NCBI GenBank assembly: GCA_964494385.1
Contig: CAZBSE010000006.1
Coordinates: forward strand, 1-63,204
DNA: 63,204 nucleotides
From: CAZBSE01 sp964494385
Lineage (GTDB): Bacteria; Actinomycetota; Humimicrobiia; Humimicrobiales; Humimicrobiaceae
Direction of reading: 5' to 3'
The position numbers and the translations under genes are program-made. Shown piece by piece: positions 8,217-17,685 of this stretch (position 1 is the stretch's first letter; each line of letters starts with the position of its first letter). Under the pieces are notes generated by a model. That model ran no database searches. It saw only the letters and a list, made by a program, of their open reading frames with translations, and was not told the origin of the DNA.

Positions 8217-9395
8217 TTAATCAAGTACCCTGTCTTTATCCGCCAGTTTTGCTATAGTTAATTTATTTTCTCCAAATTTATCCGATATTCTGTCAATGGC
8301 TTTAGCCAGATTTTCATATCCGGATTTCTCTTCTGGCAGTAAGTTTTCAAGCATAGAAAACGGCTTTAAGCTGCTTACCGAAACTCCAACCAGCCTGATT
8401 TTTTTTCTCTTAAGGTCAAGATTTTTAAGTAAAGAAACAGAGAATTTGTGTATATCGAATATATTGGAAGTATAATTTTTAAGAGTCGCCCTCCGGGTGA
8501 TAGTTTTAAAATCAGAGAACCTTATCTTGAGAGTGATCACTCTGCCTTTATATTTCTTTAGCCGGAGGTTTCTGGATATTTTCTGTGAAAGAAGAAGAAG
8601 TGTCGATCCCAGTATTCCAAAATCGTCTATGTCTCTTCTGTAAGTCACCTCTCTTCCAATCGATTTGGGCTCCTGGTTCGGTGTTACTTTCCTGTTGTCA
8701 ATTCCGTTTGCCATTTCATGTATCATTCTCCCGAGTTCCCCGAACTTACTCTCCATTATTTCAAGGGGCATATCGGCAAGATCGCCTATGGTACCGACTC
8801 CCATTGATTTAAGTTGTTCACATGTAACTCTCCCCACACCCCATATATAGGATACTGGCAGCAGCTTGACCTTTTTTATAACTTCCCTGGTATTTTCAAG
8901 CACTATTAAGCCATTTGGCTTACCTATGCTTGAGGCAAGTTTTGCCAGAAACTTATTGGGACCTATGCCGGCAGAAGAAGTCAAATTGGTCTTTTCATAG
9001 ATTCTGCCTTTTATTTTTTTTGCAATTTCCAGTTCATCTCCGAAAAGTTTCTCACAGCCGGTTATATCCAGAAAAGCCTCGTCACATCCTATGACCTCCA
9101 CCAGGGGAGTAAACTGAAAGAATACTTCTCTTATCCGCATTGATTCCCTTAGATACTTTTCCATGTTAACAGGAACAAAAATTCCCGGGGGGCATAGTCT
9201 TCTTGCCCTGATTATAGGCATTCCCGAATGCAAACCGTATTTCCTTGCTTCATAGGAGGCGGATGAGATTACTCCTCTATTCAGCGGCCCCCCTACAATC
9301 AGAGGTTTATTCTTGTATTCAGGAGTGTCTCTTTGCTCTATTTGTGCAAAGAATGCATCCATATCTATATGTATTATTCTTCCTGGATTTCCCAT
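8217..9395 (-). CDS. dinB: DNA polymerase IV (Y family, DinB)
   Basis: A 392-residue translesion polymerase. The catalytic aspartates are visible in HIDMDAFF (Asp11, Asp13) and GCDEAFLD (Asp105, Glu106), so unlike ImuB-type partners it should be active. Helix-hairpin-helix text follows (SAGIGPNKFLAKLAS; VSYIWGVGRVTCEQL), then a little-finger domain. The Ser before the DE pair is Gly-Cys here. The start overlaps the end of dnaE by 22 nt, so it is translated from the same LexA-controlled message. Confidence 0.95.
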   Translation of the reverse strand: MGNPGRIIHIDMDAFFAQIEQRDTPEYKNKPLIVGGPLNRGVISSASYEARKYGLHSGMPIIRARRLCPPGIFVPVNMEKYLRESMRIREVFFQFTPLVEVIGCDEAFLDITGCEKLFGDELEIAKKIKGRIYEKTNLTSSAGIGPNKFLAKLASSIGKPNGLIVLENTREVIKKVKLLPVSYIWGVGRVTCEQLKSMGVGTIGDLADMPLEIMESKFGELGRMIHEMANGIDNRKVTPNQEPKSIGREVTYRRDIDDFGILGSTLLLLSQKISRNLRLKKYKGRVITLKIRFSDFKTITRRATLKNYTSNIFDIHKFSVSLLKNLDLKRKKIRLVGVSVSSLKPFSMLENLLPEEKSGYENLAKAIDRISDKFGENKLTIAKLADKDRVLD

Positions 9396-12300
9396 GCTGA
9401 TTTTGCCTTTGCCAACAGATTATTTTTTATAGTATTTTTTCTGGCTGCGCTCCTGGTTTTTTTTAAGAGTTCAAGGCTAAAGGCATTACTGACCACCAGG
9501 AATGCCTCGTTGTCTTTTAAGCGAATCCTGCCCCGGACCATTATAGCCGAATGGTTGGTTAATATTTTCAAATTTTTCTTATATTCATCAGGAAAGAATA
9601 TTGCTTCGTACATGCCGTCTTCATCTTCCATGGTGCACAGCAGCATATATCTTCCATCTCTGGTTTTTTTAATTCTTCTGTCGATAATAATACCTGCATT
9701 AAAGATGTCTCTTCTAGCGACTGCAGGATCGGGGAAGTACCTGCTTCTTATATTACGGTATTCTTCCAGCTCATTTTTAAAATACCATAGGGGGGAACTG
9801 CTCGCGCAAAAACCCAGGATCTCCTCTTCGATTTCCAGCTTTTCTTCAGGATCAAAATCTTCGGTATATTCTTTGCCATCCGTCAGAAGAGGCCTGCTGC
9901 TGCAGGAATTGTCTTTATTATTTTTCAGTCTGTAATAATTCAGCAGCAAATATTTCCTTTTTAAGCCTGTAAAATCAAATGCCCCCACTTTTATAAGGTT
10001 TTCGATTGCTTTTCCCGTTACCCTGCAGCTGCTTTTTGAGATCCTATAATAAAAATCAGCAAAGTTTTTAAAATTTCCATCTCTATTTCTTTCATTTATT
10101 ATAGAATTGACACCTGCTTGCCCCAGTTCTCTAACGGTTAAAAGAGAAACTCTTATGGATTTTCCTTCATCTTCGACAGAGAATTTGAATCCGTTTCCGT
10201 TAATATGGGGGAGTTTTATATTTATGCCGAGCCGCCTTGCTTCTTCGATGTATCTGGATCTGTCGTAGTAACCTGAATTGTTGGTCAATATTATTGATAA
10301 CAGTTCTGCCGGGTAGTGAGCCTTTATGTAGCAGATTTTATAGGACAGTTCGGCATAAGCGGCAGCATGAGCTTTAACAAAACCGTAGCTGGCAAATTTG
10401 GATATCAATTTAAAGATTTCCTCTGCGGTGCCTATATGGTAACCTCTGACGATTGCCCCTTTAATGAACCGTCCCTTATGGGTTTCCATATCTTTTTTTG
10501 AAAGTCCGGTCATGGCTTTTCTCAGGTTGTCGGCTTCGCTGAGAGAATATCCTGCTATGCTGACCGCTGTTTGTATTACCTGCTCCTGAAATAATATTAT
10601 CCCATAGGTCTCATTTAAGATCGGCTCCAGATTCCTGTGAAGATAGACAGTATTTTCTTTTCCGGATTTTCTGGCGATAAAATTTTTAACCATCCCTGAT
10701 TGCTGGGGACCGGGCCTGTATAGAGAGATGAGTAGTGTAATATCGTTCAGGGTGGACGGCTTTATTTTTTTTGCCAGTTTTCTGATGCCGAAGCTTTCCA
10801 GTTGAAAAACTCCCAATGTCTTTCCATTTTTTATAAGGTCGAGTGCCTTTCTGTCGTTGTATCTTATTTCCCGGATATTCAGATTTATATTTCTTTCAGC
10901 TTTCAACATATGTGTTAATTCATCCAGCAGGCTGAGACTCAAAGAGTTTATAAGGTCTATTTTTAAGAGCCCCAGAGCCTCTATGCTATCCATATCATAC
11001 TGGCTGGTTACCTCGCCGGTTCGTGACAGAGTAAGAGGGATTTTTTTTGCCAGGCTGGAATTGGATATGATAAATGCAGAGGGATGTACAGAAGTGTGCC
11101 GCACATAACTTTCGATTTTCTTTGAAATATAGGTTATTTTTTTATACTGTATGTCATCCGGTTCCGTATGCTCCTGATTTTTAAGAAGGCCCCCATGACC
11201 CTGCCTGACGGAGGATGTTGAGAAACCGGGATCTGACTTGATTGCCCAGTCTATGTCTTCTTTGCCCCATCCCAGGATTCTTCCCGCTTCTCTTAAGGCG
11301 GCTCTCGGCTTCAGGGTAGAAAAGGAGCATACCCTGGAGATATTATTTTTACCGTATTTGCCAATGAGATATCTTATTATTTCAGCTCTTCTTTTATGGG
11401 ACAAATCGATATCTATATCAGGAGGATCCTTTCTTTCCTTGTTGAGAAACCTTTCGAAGTAAAGGTTGTTTTTTACGGGATCGACATTAGAGATACCCAG
11501 CAGATAAGAAACTATACTTCCCGCAGAAGAGCCCTTTCCGCAGATGGGGATATTGTTTTTACGGGCAAATGCTGCTATATCGGCAACAATAAGAAAATAT
11601 CCGCAGAAGCCTGTTTTTATTATCACTTCCAGTTCTTTTTTTAACCTGCTGCAGATATCTGCCGAAGGATTGTCTCCATATCTCCATTTCACCCCTCTCC
11701 GACAGAGACTCCTGAGGCAATCTTCCTGTGTTTCACATCCCGGAACTTTGAAGCGGGGATAGTTTATATTGCCAAGAGGGAGCTTTAAATTACACTTGTC
11801 AGCTATGACACGGGTATTGGAAATTGCTTCTGGTACGTCGGAAAACATCTCCAGCATTTCAGCGGCGGATTTGAAATAATGTTCGTTATTGCCGATAGGT
11901 CTTACGGCAGTTTCACCGTCTTTTCCCATCTCTTTTATTCTGGAGAGATATTTATATATGCTGTAGTCTTCTTTATTTAAGTAGTGGACATTGTTTGTAG
12001 CTACTATGGGGAAGCTGTTTTTCAGGGCAAAATTAATAAGTATCTCGGAAAGTGAAGATGAGGTAAGGCTTCCTCTGGTTTTTGGATATCTTTGAATCTC
12101 CAGGAAGAAATCCCCTTTGAATAATTCCCGGTAGTATGCGGCAGAGGTCAATGCTCCGGCTGTCTTTCCTGCTTTCAGCAGCAGGGAGATTTCACCGGTT
12201 TCACAGCAATTGAGTCCTATAAGACCCTGGTTCATTTTCTCGAGTTCTGTTATTTTAACTGCCGGCGGTGAGTCTCTTTTTTCCATATGAGATTTGCTTA

Positions 12301-12586
12301 TTATCTGACATAAATTTTCATATCCTTTTATATCTTTTATAAGAATAATCATGCCGGAAAGTATGCTATTATTTACAATGCCGATTACGCAGCCGACTAT
12401 GGGCTTTATGTTTTTTTCAGTTGCCAGTTTGTAGAATTCAACCGCTCCGCTCATTACATATTTGTCGGTAAGGGCAATTGTCGCCATGTTATTTTTGACA
12501 GCAGCATTAACCAGCTCTTCTATGCCTATAGTCGATTCCATAAGGCTGTACTCGCTGTGTACATGAAGATGGGAAAAAAAAGTCAC
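9374..12586 (-). CDS. dnaE: DNA polymerase III alpha subunit, short damage-inducible type
   Basis: A 1070-residue C-family polymerase. The PHP domain is at the N-terminus (HLHVHSEYSL). The catalytic triad is present as PDIDID (Asp392, Asp394) and LLKID (Asp544). A helix-hairpin-helix region follows, and an OB fold lies near 955-1040. The PHP domain has lost at least two usual metal ligands: TDHG reads TDKY at 40-43, and the GCE motif reads GCV at 65-67. The length is closer to DnaE2/ImuC (about 1040-1090) than to replicative DnaE1. A LexA box sits in its promoter and dinB follows with overlap, so it is probably an SOS polymerase rather than the main replicase. Confidence 0.92.
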   Translation of the reverse strand: MTFFSHLHVHSEYSLMESTIGIEELVNAAVKNNMATIALTDKYVMSGAVEFYKLATEKNIKPIVGCVIGIVNNSILSGMIILIKDIKGYENLCQIISKSHMEKRDSPPAVKITELEKMNQGLIGLNCCETGEISLLLKAGKTAGALTSAAYYRELFKGDFFLEIQRYPKTRGSLTSSSLSEILINFALKNSFPIVATNNVHYLNKEDYSIYKYLSRIKEMGKDGETAVRPIGNNEHYFKSAAEMLEMFSDVPEAISNTRVIADKCNLKLPLGNINYPRFKVPGCETQEDCLRSLCRRGVKWRYGDNPSADICSRLKKELEVIIKTGFCGYFLIVADIAAFARKNNIPICGKGSSAGSIVSYLLGISNVDPVKNNLYFERFLNKERKDPPDIDIDLSHKRRAEIIRYLIGKYGKNNISRVCSFSTLKPRAALREAGRILGWGKEDIDWAIKSDPGFSTSSVRQGHGGLLKNQEHTEPDDIQYKKITYISKKIESYVRHTSVHPSAFIISNSSLAKKIPLTLSRTGEVTSQYDMDSIEALGLLKIDLINSLSLSLLDELTHMLKAERNINLNIREIRYNDRKALDLIKNGKTLGVFQLESFGIRKLAKKIKPSTLNDITLLISLYRPGPQQSGMVKNFIARKSGKENTVYLHRNLEPILNETYGIILFQEQVIQTAVSIAGYSLSEADNLRKAMTGLSKKDMETHKGRFIKGAIVRGYHIGTAEEIFKLISKFASYGFVKAHAAAYAELSYKICYIKAHYPAELLSIILTNNSGYYDRSRYIEEARRLGINIKLPHINGNGFKFSVEDEGKSIRVSLLTVRELGQAGVNSIINERNRDGNFKNFADFYYRISKSSCRVTGKAIENLIKVGAFDFTGLKRKYLLLNYYRLKNNKDNSCSSRPLLTDGKEYTEDFDPEEKLEIEEEILGFCASSSPLWYFKNELEEYRNIRSRYFPDPAVARRDIFNAGIIIDRRIKKTRDGRYMLLCTMEDEDGMYEAIFFPDEYKKNLKILTNHSAIMVRGRIRLKDNEAFLVVSNAFSLELLKKTRSAARKNTIKNNLLAKAKSAWEIQEE

Positions 12587-12645
12587 TTTATTTGCTCCTG
12601 TCCCTTAAATTTTGTTCATATATGTGTCCGCAACTGCCCATCTCT

Positions 12646-12674
12646 ATATTACAACCGAACATATGTTTGGTCAA
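12646..12674 (-). promoter_or_regulatory. dnaE-dinB promoter with LexA box in the spacer
   Basis: Read on the minus strand, TTGACC (12669-12674) and TAATAT (12646-12651) are separated by exactly 17 nt. The spacer carries a 14-nt near-perfect LexA operator at 12656-12669 (plus strand CGAACATATGTTTG), of the CGAAC-N4-GTTCG type. LexA bound here would block RNA polymerase. The first codon of dnaE lies about 60 nt downstream. Confidence 0.9.
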
Positions 12675-12826
12675 TAAAAACTTATAATTTTAGGCGCTTA
12701 ATAATTTTAAGGTTGATTTTTTAATATTTTTATATATAATGTTATGTTTTGTGTGGTATTATTAAAAGATGTTTTAATAAAAATATTAATATTTATTGCA
12801 AAATATCGTAGAAAAAAGGGAAAAAT

Positions 12827-13363
12827 ATGAGGAAATGCAGCAAAACAATACATATTTCATTCTGGGCCCTGGCAGCATTTTTTATTCTGGCAGCTTCGCT
12901 GTCACTATTTTTTAAGGACAACGTACTTGATTTTTTGTTTTCAAATAATGAGATCGGAGAGTTTGCAGGAAGCGAAGAAGTAGTAATTAAAGAAGCGGTA
13001 GAAGTTGAGAAAGAAGTAGAATGGTATTATTTTATTGCTTCAGGTTATAGTGCCAATGATCCTGTACAGGGGACTAATAATATAACGGCGACGGGTAAGG
13101 AAATAAAGCAGGGAATGGTTGCGGTGGACCCCGAAGTAATACCTCTGGGAACCAAAATTGAAATAAAAGAAATGGGCATATTTGTAGCAGAGGACACAGG
13201 GGGTAAGATTAAGGGCAACAGGATAGATGTTTATTTCGATTCAAAGGAAGAAGCAAAAAAATTTGGCAAAAGGGGTATCTGGATTAAAATAGCAGACGGC
13301 GGCTATAAACTGGCTGATTTGTCTGATAATGAACAGTACATAAGCAGATATATGAACAGATAG
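12827..13363 (+). CDS. 3D-domain (double-psi beta barrel) secreted or membrane-anchored protein
   Basis: A 178-residue protein with a basic start and a hydrophobic segment at about 8-30 (signal anchor), then a Glu/Val-rich stalk (about 45-65) and a C-terminal 3D domain. The three aspartates of the domain are in VAVDPEVIPLG, AEDTGG and GNRIDVYF. The same domain occurs in MltA lytic transglycosylases and in Bacillus YuiC/YocH-type wall proteins. Murein cleavage or wall remodelling outside the membrane is likely. It is divergent from dnaE, with 240 nt between starts. Confidence 0.85.
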   Translation: MRKCSKTIHISFWALAAFFILAASLSLFFKDNVLDFLFSNNEIGEFAGSEEVVIKEAVEVEKEVEWYYFIASGYSANDPVQGTNNITATGKEIKQGMVAVDPEVIPLGTKIEIKEMGIFVAEDTGGKIKGNRIDVYFDSKEEAKKFGKRGIWIKIADGGYKLADLSDNEQYISRYMNR

Positions 13364-13392
13364 GAAATTTTTATCCTAATTTTTATTTTTCT
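13361..13392 (+). terminator. weak bidirectional terminator between convergent genes
   Basis: TAGGA (13361-13365) and TCCTA (13374-13378) form a 5-bp stem spanning both stop codons, followed by T-rich sequence (13380-13391). The stem is short, so confidence is low. Confidence 0.3.
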
Positions 13393-13735
13393 TAATAATT
13401 TTGATTAAGATGTTGTAGAATTCAACGGCATCTTTTTTCTTTATTTTTTCTATTTTAAAACTTTCCTTTTTATTTTTGACAATCAGGGTGGAATAAATCA
13501 AACCTTCTTTTAAATCGGCGCTGTTGACGAAGGGGTAAGTGGCTATAAATTTCTTATCCCTGGTTATGTTGGAATAAAAATAAAAAAATAATTTCTTATC
13601 GGTTAGAACCAGAAGGCCAGCAATAGTATTCTCCAGGATACCGGGTGCGGTTAATACTGTTTTTTCACCCGGTCCCATAAAAGGAAAATAGCCCATATCA
13701 TGTGCCTGTGAGTCGCCTAAAGAAAATTCGCCCAT
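13376..13735 (-). CDS. PH-like (bacterial pleckstrin homology) domain protein
   Basis: A 119-residue soluble protein of unknown function. The pattern is that of short bacterial PH/GRAM-type domains: a Gly-rich lead (GPGEKTVLTAPGILENT), the strand LLVLTDKKLFFYFYS, then FIATYPFVNSADLKEGL, LIVKNKKESFKI, and a closing amphipathic helix (DAVEFYNILIKII). AGAGGTG before the ATG is a good ribosome site. It is convergent with the 3D-domain gene and separated from it by 12 nt. A membrane or protein-binding role is only a family-level guess. Confidence 0.6.
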   Translation of the reverse strand: MGEFSLGDSQAHDMGYFPFMGPGEKTVLTAPGILENTIAGLLVLTDKKLFFYFYSNITRDKKFIATYPFVNSADLKEGLIYSTLIVKNKKESFKIEKIKKKDAVEFYNILIKIIKKNKN

Positions 13736-13976
13736 ATTAACACCTCTGGGGTTTTAAAATTTAGTAAATTAAAGAATATAAAAAAAATTTCTAAAGGAAA
13801 AACCAAACGTAATTATATAAGATAACAATTGATAAAAAAAGTAATTCTTTAAATAAAAAACATATTGCCGGTATGTTATAATCGTAAAACCTGCATTATG
13901 CTTAATTTTATCCCCCAACGAACAATATTTGTTTTGTAAAAAAAATGATTATATAATACTTTATTAACCATAACGA

Positions 13977-14052
13977 GCGGAAGTAGCTCAGCTGGTAGAG
14001 CATCACCTTGCCAAGGTGGGGGTCGCGGGTCCGAATCCCGTCTTCCGCTCCA
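13977..14052 (+). tRNA. tRNA-Gly (GCC)
   Basis: A 76-nt cloverleaf with encoded CCA. Acceptor arms GCGGAAG (13977-13983) and CTTCCGC (14042-14048) pair fully. The D arm is GCTCAGCTGGTAGAGC, the anticodon loop TTGCCAA sits between TCACC and GGTGG with anticodon GCC, and the T arm is CGGGTCCGAATCCCG. A TATAAT-like hexamer lies about 25 nt upstream. It precedes thrS by 72 nt and may be co-transcribed. Confidence 0.97.
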
Positions 14053-14124
14053 TTTCTTTCATAAAAGGTTTTTTGTTATATGAATACAAAGATATATAAT
14101 TGTTAAAGGTCTATGTAAAAAAGA

Positions 14125-16068
14125 ATGATAAAAATGATTGAAATAAAATTTAATAAGCTTGGAAAGATAAAAGTAAAAAAAAATACAAGCATCCTTGACG
14201 CTCTAAGAGGGATAGATAAAAAATTAGCCGTACAGGCACTTGCAGCCGAGATTCTTCCTAAGGGGAACAAGGGTACGGATGGCAGTTTAGTGGATCTTAA
14301 CTGCAGAGTGAGCAGGGATTCAGCCTTTAATATAATTACTTCCGAGAACAGAGATAAAGCGTTAAATATTTTGAATCACAGCACTTCTCATATAATGGCA
14401 GCAGCCGTGAAAAGAATATTCCTGGACGCAAAATTTGCAATCGGCCCGGCTATTAAAGACGGTTTTTATTATGATTTCGAAACCAGAAAAGATGTATCGG
14501 CTGAAGATCTTCCTAAAATTGAAAGAGAAATGGAGAGAATAATAAAAGAAGATTATGGATTTGAAAGAAGCGAGATTAAAAAGGAAGAGGCCAGAGAATT
14601 ATTTAAAGGAAATCCTTACAAAATCGAATTGGTAGAGGGCATCAAGAGCAAGAAAGTCAGTATTTATTCTTCCGGGGATTTTACAGATTTATGTTCGGGG
14701 CCGCACATTCCATCGACGGGAAGAGTCGGGGCATTTAAGCTGCTAAGCATAGCAGGTGCTTATTGGCGGGGAGATGAAAAAAATAAGATGCTGGTAAGAA
14801 TATACGGGGCATCGTTTTTTAAAAAGGAGGAATTAAAAAATTACCTGGAAAGGCTGGCTGCAGCAAAGAGAAGCGACCACCGGAAGATCGGAAAAGATCT
14901 GGACCTGTTCAGCTTTAATGATCAGGCTCCGGGATTTGCATTTTTTCATCCCAAGGGAATGGTACTGCGGAATACTATACTGGATTACTGGAAAGAAGAG
15001 CATATAGAGGAAGGTTACAGCGAGATTAGTACGCCGATTATACTGAGCAATCAGTTATGGAAAACTTCGGGACACTGGGACAACTACAGGGAAAACATGT
15101 ATTTTGTAAGAATCGATGAAGGAGATTATGCCATAAAACCTATGAACTGCCCCGGAACGATTATAGTATACAAATCAAGCCAGCACTCCTACAAAGAGCT
15201 GCCCATAAGGATTGCAGAGCTGGGTCTGGTGCACAGGCATGAAAAATCGGGAGTTTTACATGGATTATTCAGAGTGAGAAGTTTCACCCAGGATGACGCT
15301 CATATATTCTGCATGGAAAATCAATCAAAAGAAGAAGTTTCTAAAGTAATAGGTATGATTGATCGAATATATAAGATTTTTGGTTTCGATAAATATTATA
15401 TGGAGCTTTCAACAAAGCCAAAAAAGAGAATAGGTACCGACAGCATGTGGGAAAAAGCAGAAGGTATATTAAAGGAAGCTATTGAGAGCAGGGGATTTGA
15501 CTATGTAATCAATAAGGGGGAAGGAGCTTTCTATGGTCCTAAAATTGACTTCCACATACAGGATTGCCTGGGAAGAACATGGCAGTGCGGCACCATACAG
15601 CTGGATTTTGCCATGCCTGAGAAATTTAATATTGAATATATGGGAGAAGATAATAAAAAACACAAGCCGGTAATGATACACAGGACCGTACTGGGAAGTA
15701 TTGAAAGGTTCATAGGCATACTTATAGAGCATTATAGCGGAAATTTACCTCCCTGGCTGGCTCCGGTTCAGGTAATCATTTTACCGATTTCTGAGAAATT
15801 TTACGATTATGGTAAAATAGTATATGAAGATCTAAAAAAAGAAAATATAAGGGTAGAGATTGATAACAGAGTGGAATCATTGAGCAAGAAGATAAGACAG
15901 GCTGAAATTAATAAAATACCTTATATGATTATTTTGGGAAAAAATGAGGAAGCAACGGGGACTATTACAATCAGGAAAAAAATCGGCGGTGATATAAGAG
16001 AAATAAAAACGCCTGATTTTATAAAGGATTTTAAAAGTGTCGTTGAAAATAAAGATAGGCTTTATTAG
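14125..16068 (+). CDS. thrS: threonine-tRNA ligase
   Basis: A 647-residue class II synthetase of full length. In order: TGS domain (1-65), editing domain with HSTSHIMAAAVKRIF, catalytic core with the zinc-site motif MNCPGT, HEKSGVLHGLFRVR (motif 2), GAFYGPKIDFHI, and motif 3 HRTVLGSIERFIG, then an anticodon-binding domain (APVQVIILPIS onward). The first ATG (14125) and a second (14134) are both possible starts. No T-box leader is visible in the 72 nt between tRNA-Gly and this gene. Placement upstream of the infC block fits a translation cluster. Confidence 0.97.
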   Translation: MIKMIEIKFNKLGKIKVKKNTSILDALRGIDKKLAVQALAAEILPKGNKGTDGSLVDLNCRVSRDSAFNIITSENRDKALNILNHSTSHIMAAAVKRIFLDAKFAIGPAIKDGFYYDFETRKDVSAEDLPKIEREMERIIKEDYGFERSEIKKEEARELFKGNPYKIELVEGIKSKKVSIYSSGDFTDLCSGPHIPSTGRVGAFKLLSIAGAYWRGDEKNKMLVRIYGASFFKKEELKNYLERLAAAKRSDHRKIGKDLDLFSFNDQAPGFAFFHPKGMVLRNTILDYWKEEHIEEGYSEISTPIILSNQLWKTSGHWDNYRENMYFVRIDEGDYAIKPMNCPGTIIVYKSSQHSYKELPIRIAELGLVHRHEKSGVLHGLFRVRSFTQDDAHIFCMENQSKEEVSKVIGMIDRIYKIFGFDKYYMELSTKPKKRIGTDSMWEKAEGILKEAIESRGFDYVINKGEGAFYGPKIDFHIQDCLGRTWQCGTIQLDFAMPEKFNIEYMGEDNKKHKPVMIHRTVLGSIERFIGILIEHYSGNLPPWLAPVQVIILPISEKFYDYGKIVYEDLKKENIRVEIDNRVESLSKKIRQAEINKIPYMIILGKNEEATGTITIRKKIGGDIREIKTPDFIKDFKSVVENKDRLY

Positions 16069-16190
16069 CTGAAATTATATTTTCCTTTATTTTTTAAAAA
16101 AATATTTCTATAATTTAACTCTAACATTCTTGGGAAAAGTATTTGATATTAATTTAAATTATTTGTTAACTATATCGAGAGGTGCATAAA

Positions 16191-17534
16191 ATGACACTGA
16201 AGGAAAGAGTAAAGCTTTATACCACGAAGACTGCTATTAAAAGTGCGCTGAAAATACTTCCCAGAATTTCCGATGAGAGGTGGCTTTCGCTGATAAAAGG
16301 AAGAGTATACAGGCTCAAGAAGAAAGAAGAGAGAGATTTCCTGGAAAACTTGCTGGTGAATTTAAAAGCTGCAGCCTCAAGAGTATCTCCGCAGGTAAGA
16401 GAAAAAATAGTTATGAACCTTATAAACAATGCCATGGTACAGGGACAGCCTAAGAGGATGGCGTTTGCCAAAAAACATGGTTTCAGTCCGCCCAATTTAC
16501 TGGTTATAAGCCCTACTATGCGGTGTAATTTAAAATGTTACGGGTGCTATGCATGGCAGTATTCAAGAAAAAAAGATCTGCCATATGATGTTTGCAACAG
16601 GGTAATCGACGAGGCAAATGATATAGGACTTTACTTCTTTGTTATAACCGGAGGCGAACCGTTCTGCTGGGATAAATTTTATAACTTTCTTGAGAAGCAT
16701 AATGACTCATTCTTCCAGATTTACACCAACGGCCAGCTGATAGACAATAAAGTTGCAAAAAGACTTGCTAAGCTTGGGAATGCAGTTCCATGCATAAGCA
16801 TAGAAGGTTTTGAAAAAGAGACTGATAAGAGAAGGGGCAAGGGAGCCTGGTCCAGAGTTATGAATGCCATGGATGTGCTTAATGAAAACGGAGTGCTTTT
16901 TGGATTTTCGGTAACTGCAACCAGAGGAAATAATGAACTGGTTGTAAGTGATGAATTTGTTGATTTATTTGTAAGCAAGGGAGCATTTATAGGATGGTAT
17001 TTCAATTATATTCCAATAGGCAGGGAACCCGATATGGAACTAATGCCTACCCCGGAGCAGAGGGACTACAGAAGACAGAGGATTTTGGAAATAAGGAAGA
17101 CAAAGAAAATAATAGTAGCAGATTTCTGGAATGACGGTCCGCTGGTAAACGGGTGCATGGCTGGAGGGAAGAATTACCTGCATATAAATGTAAACGGCGA
17201 TGTTGAACCATGCGTATTTGTACACTTTGCAGCTGATAATATAAAAGAAAAGAGTCTCATTGATATTCTGACATCAGACTTTTTCATGGCATTTAGAAAA
17301 AGACAGCCCTATACAGAAAACCACTTAAGGCCCTGCAGCATAATAGATAATCCATATATTTTAAGGGATATCGTTGCAGAAACCGGTGCTTACCCCACAC
17401 ATGAAGGGGCAGAGACAATAGTAGGATGTCTTGCAAAACCATTGGATAGATATGCCAGTGATTATAAAAAAATAGCGGATGAAGCATGGGAAAAGGAGTA
17501 TGTTCCCAAAGAAGATAAAGAAGTCGCAGTGTAG
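16191..17534 (+). CDS. radical SAM protein with SPASM-like C-terminus
   Basis: A protein of about 447 residues. The radical SAM cluster motif is CNLKCYGC (C-x3-C-x2-C), followed by a glycine-rich ITGGEP SAM-binding loop and FYTNG-like text (QIYTNGQLI). The C-terminal third has scattered cysteines (NGCMAGG, EPCVFVHF, LRPCSI, VGCLA) typical of auxiliary-cluster SPASM or Twitch regions. The ATG at 16191 is chosen because GAGAGGTG directly precedes it; an in-frame GTG at 16182 lies inside that ribosome site. No precursor peptide gene is visible nearby, so a peptide-modifying role is unproven. Confidence 0.85.
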   Translation: MTLKERVKLYTTKTAIKSALKILPRISDERWLSLIKGRVYRLKKKEERDFLENLLVNLKAAASRVSPQVREKIVMNLINNAMVQGQPKRMAFAKKHGFSPPNLLVISPTMRCNLKCYGCYAWQYSRKKDLPYDVCNRVIDEANDIGLYFFVITGGEPFCWDKFYNFLEKHNDSFFQIYTNGQLIDNKVAKRLAKLGNAVPCISIEGFEKETDKRRGKGAWSRVMNAMDVLNENGVLFGFSVTATRGNNELVVSDEFVDLFVSKGAFIGWYFNYIPIGREPDMELMPTPEQRDYRRQRILEIRKTKKIIVADFWNDGPLVNGCMAGGKNYLHINVNGDVEPCVFVHFAADNIKEKSLIDILTSDFFMAFRKRQPYTENHLRPCSIIDNPYILRDIVAETGAYPTHEGAETIVGCLAKPLDRYASDYKKIADEAWEKEYVPKEDKEVAV

Positions 17535-17560
17535 ACAAAATAATTAATAATTAGTATAAT
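17532..17560 (+). promoter_or_regulatory. infC operon promoter
   Basis: TAGACA (17532-17537) and a perfect TATAAT (17555-17560) are spaced by 17 nt. The -35 hexamer overlaps the TAG stop codon of the radical SAM gene. Transcription would start near 17567, giving a leader of about 165 nt before infC. Confidence 0.7.
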
Positions 17561-17605
17561 CCAACGTTATAAAAATTAAGTTGAAAAATTAAAATAAAAA
17601 TAAGT

Positions 17606-17685
17606 AGAAATCATCTATTTCTCACCAATCGACGATTTATAAAATCTGTTGATTCGGTTAATTATATTTAATAGGTAGATGATTT
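17606..17685 (+). promoter_or_regulatory. infC leader: antiterminator arms and internal hairpins
   Basis: AAATCATCTA at 17608-17617 is the exact complement of TAGATGATTT at 17676-17685, a 10-bp long-range helix that would break the terminator stem at 17671-17679. It encloses a 12-bp hairpin with one bulge (17627-17638 with 17642-17654). In the other state, 17606-17611 pairs with 17617-17622 and the terminator forms. This is the layout of a ribosomal-protein attenuator. Control by L20, as in the Bacillus infC leader, is inferred. Confidence 0.65.

Noticed and set aside
9333..9935. 200-codon open frame on the plus strand opposite dnaE
   Set aside because: It lies wholly antisense to the well-supported dnaE-dinB genes and has no family features; a shadow frame.
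13918..13936. CGAACAATATTTGTTTT resembling a LexA box upstream of tRNA-Gly
   Set aside because: The half-site spacing is wrong for CGAAC-N4-GTTCG, and no SOS gene follows.
14053..14124. T-box leader for thrS
   Set aside because: The 72-nt gap is too short and has neither a specifier loop nor a T-box sequence.
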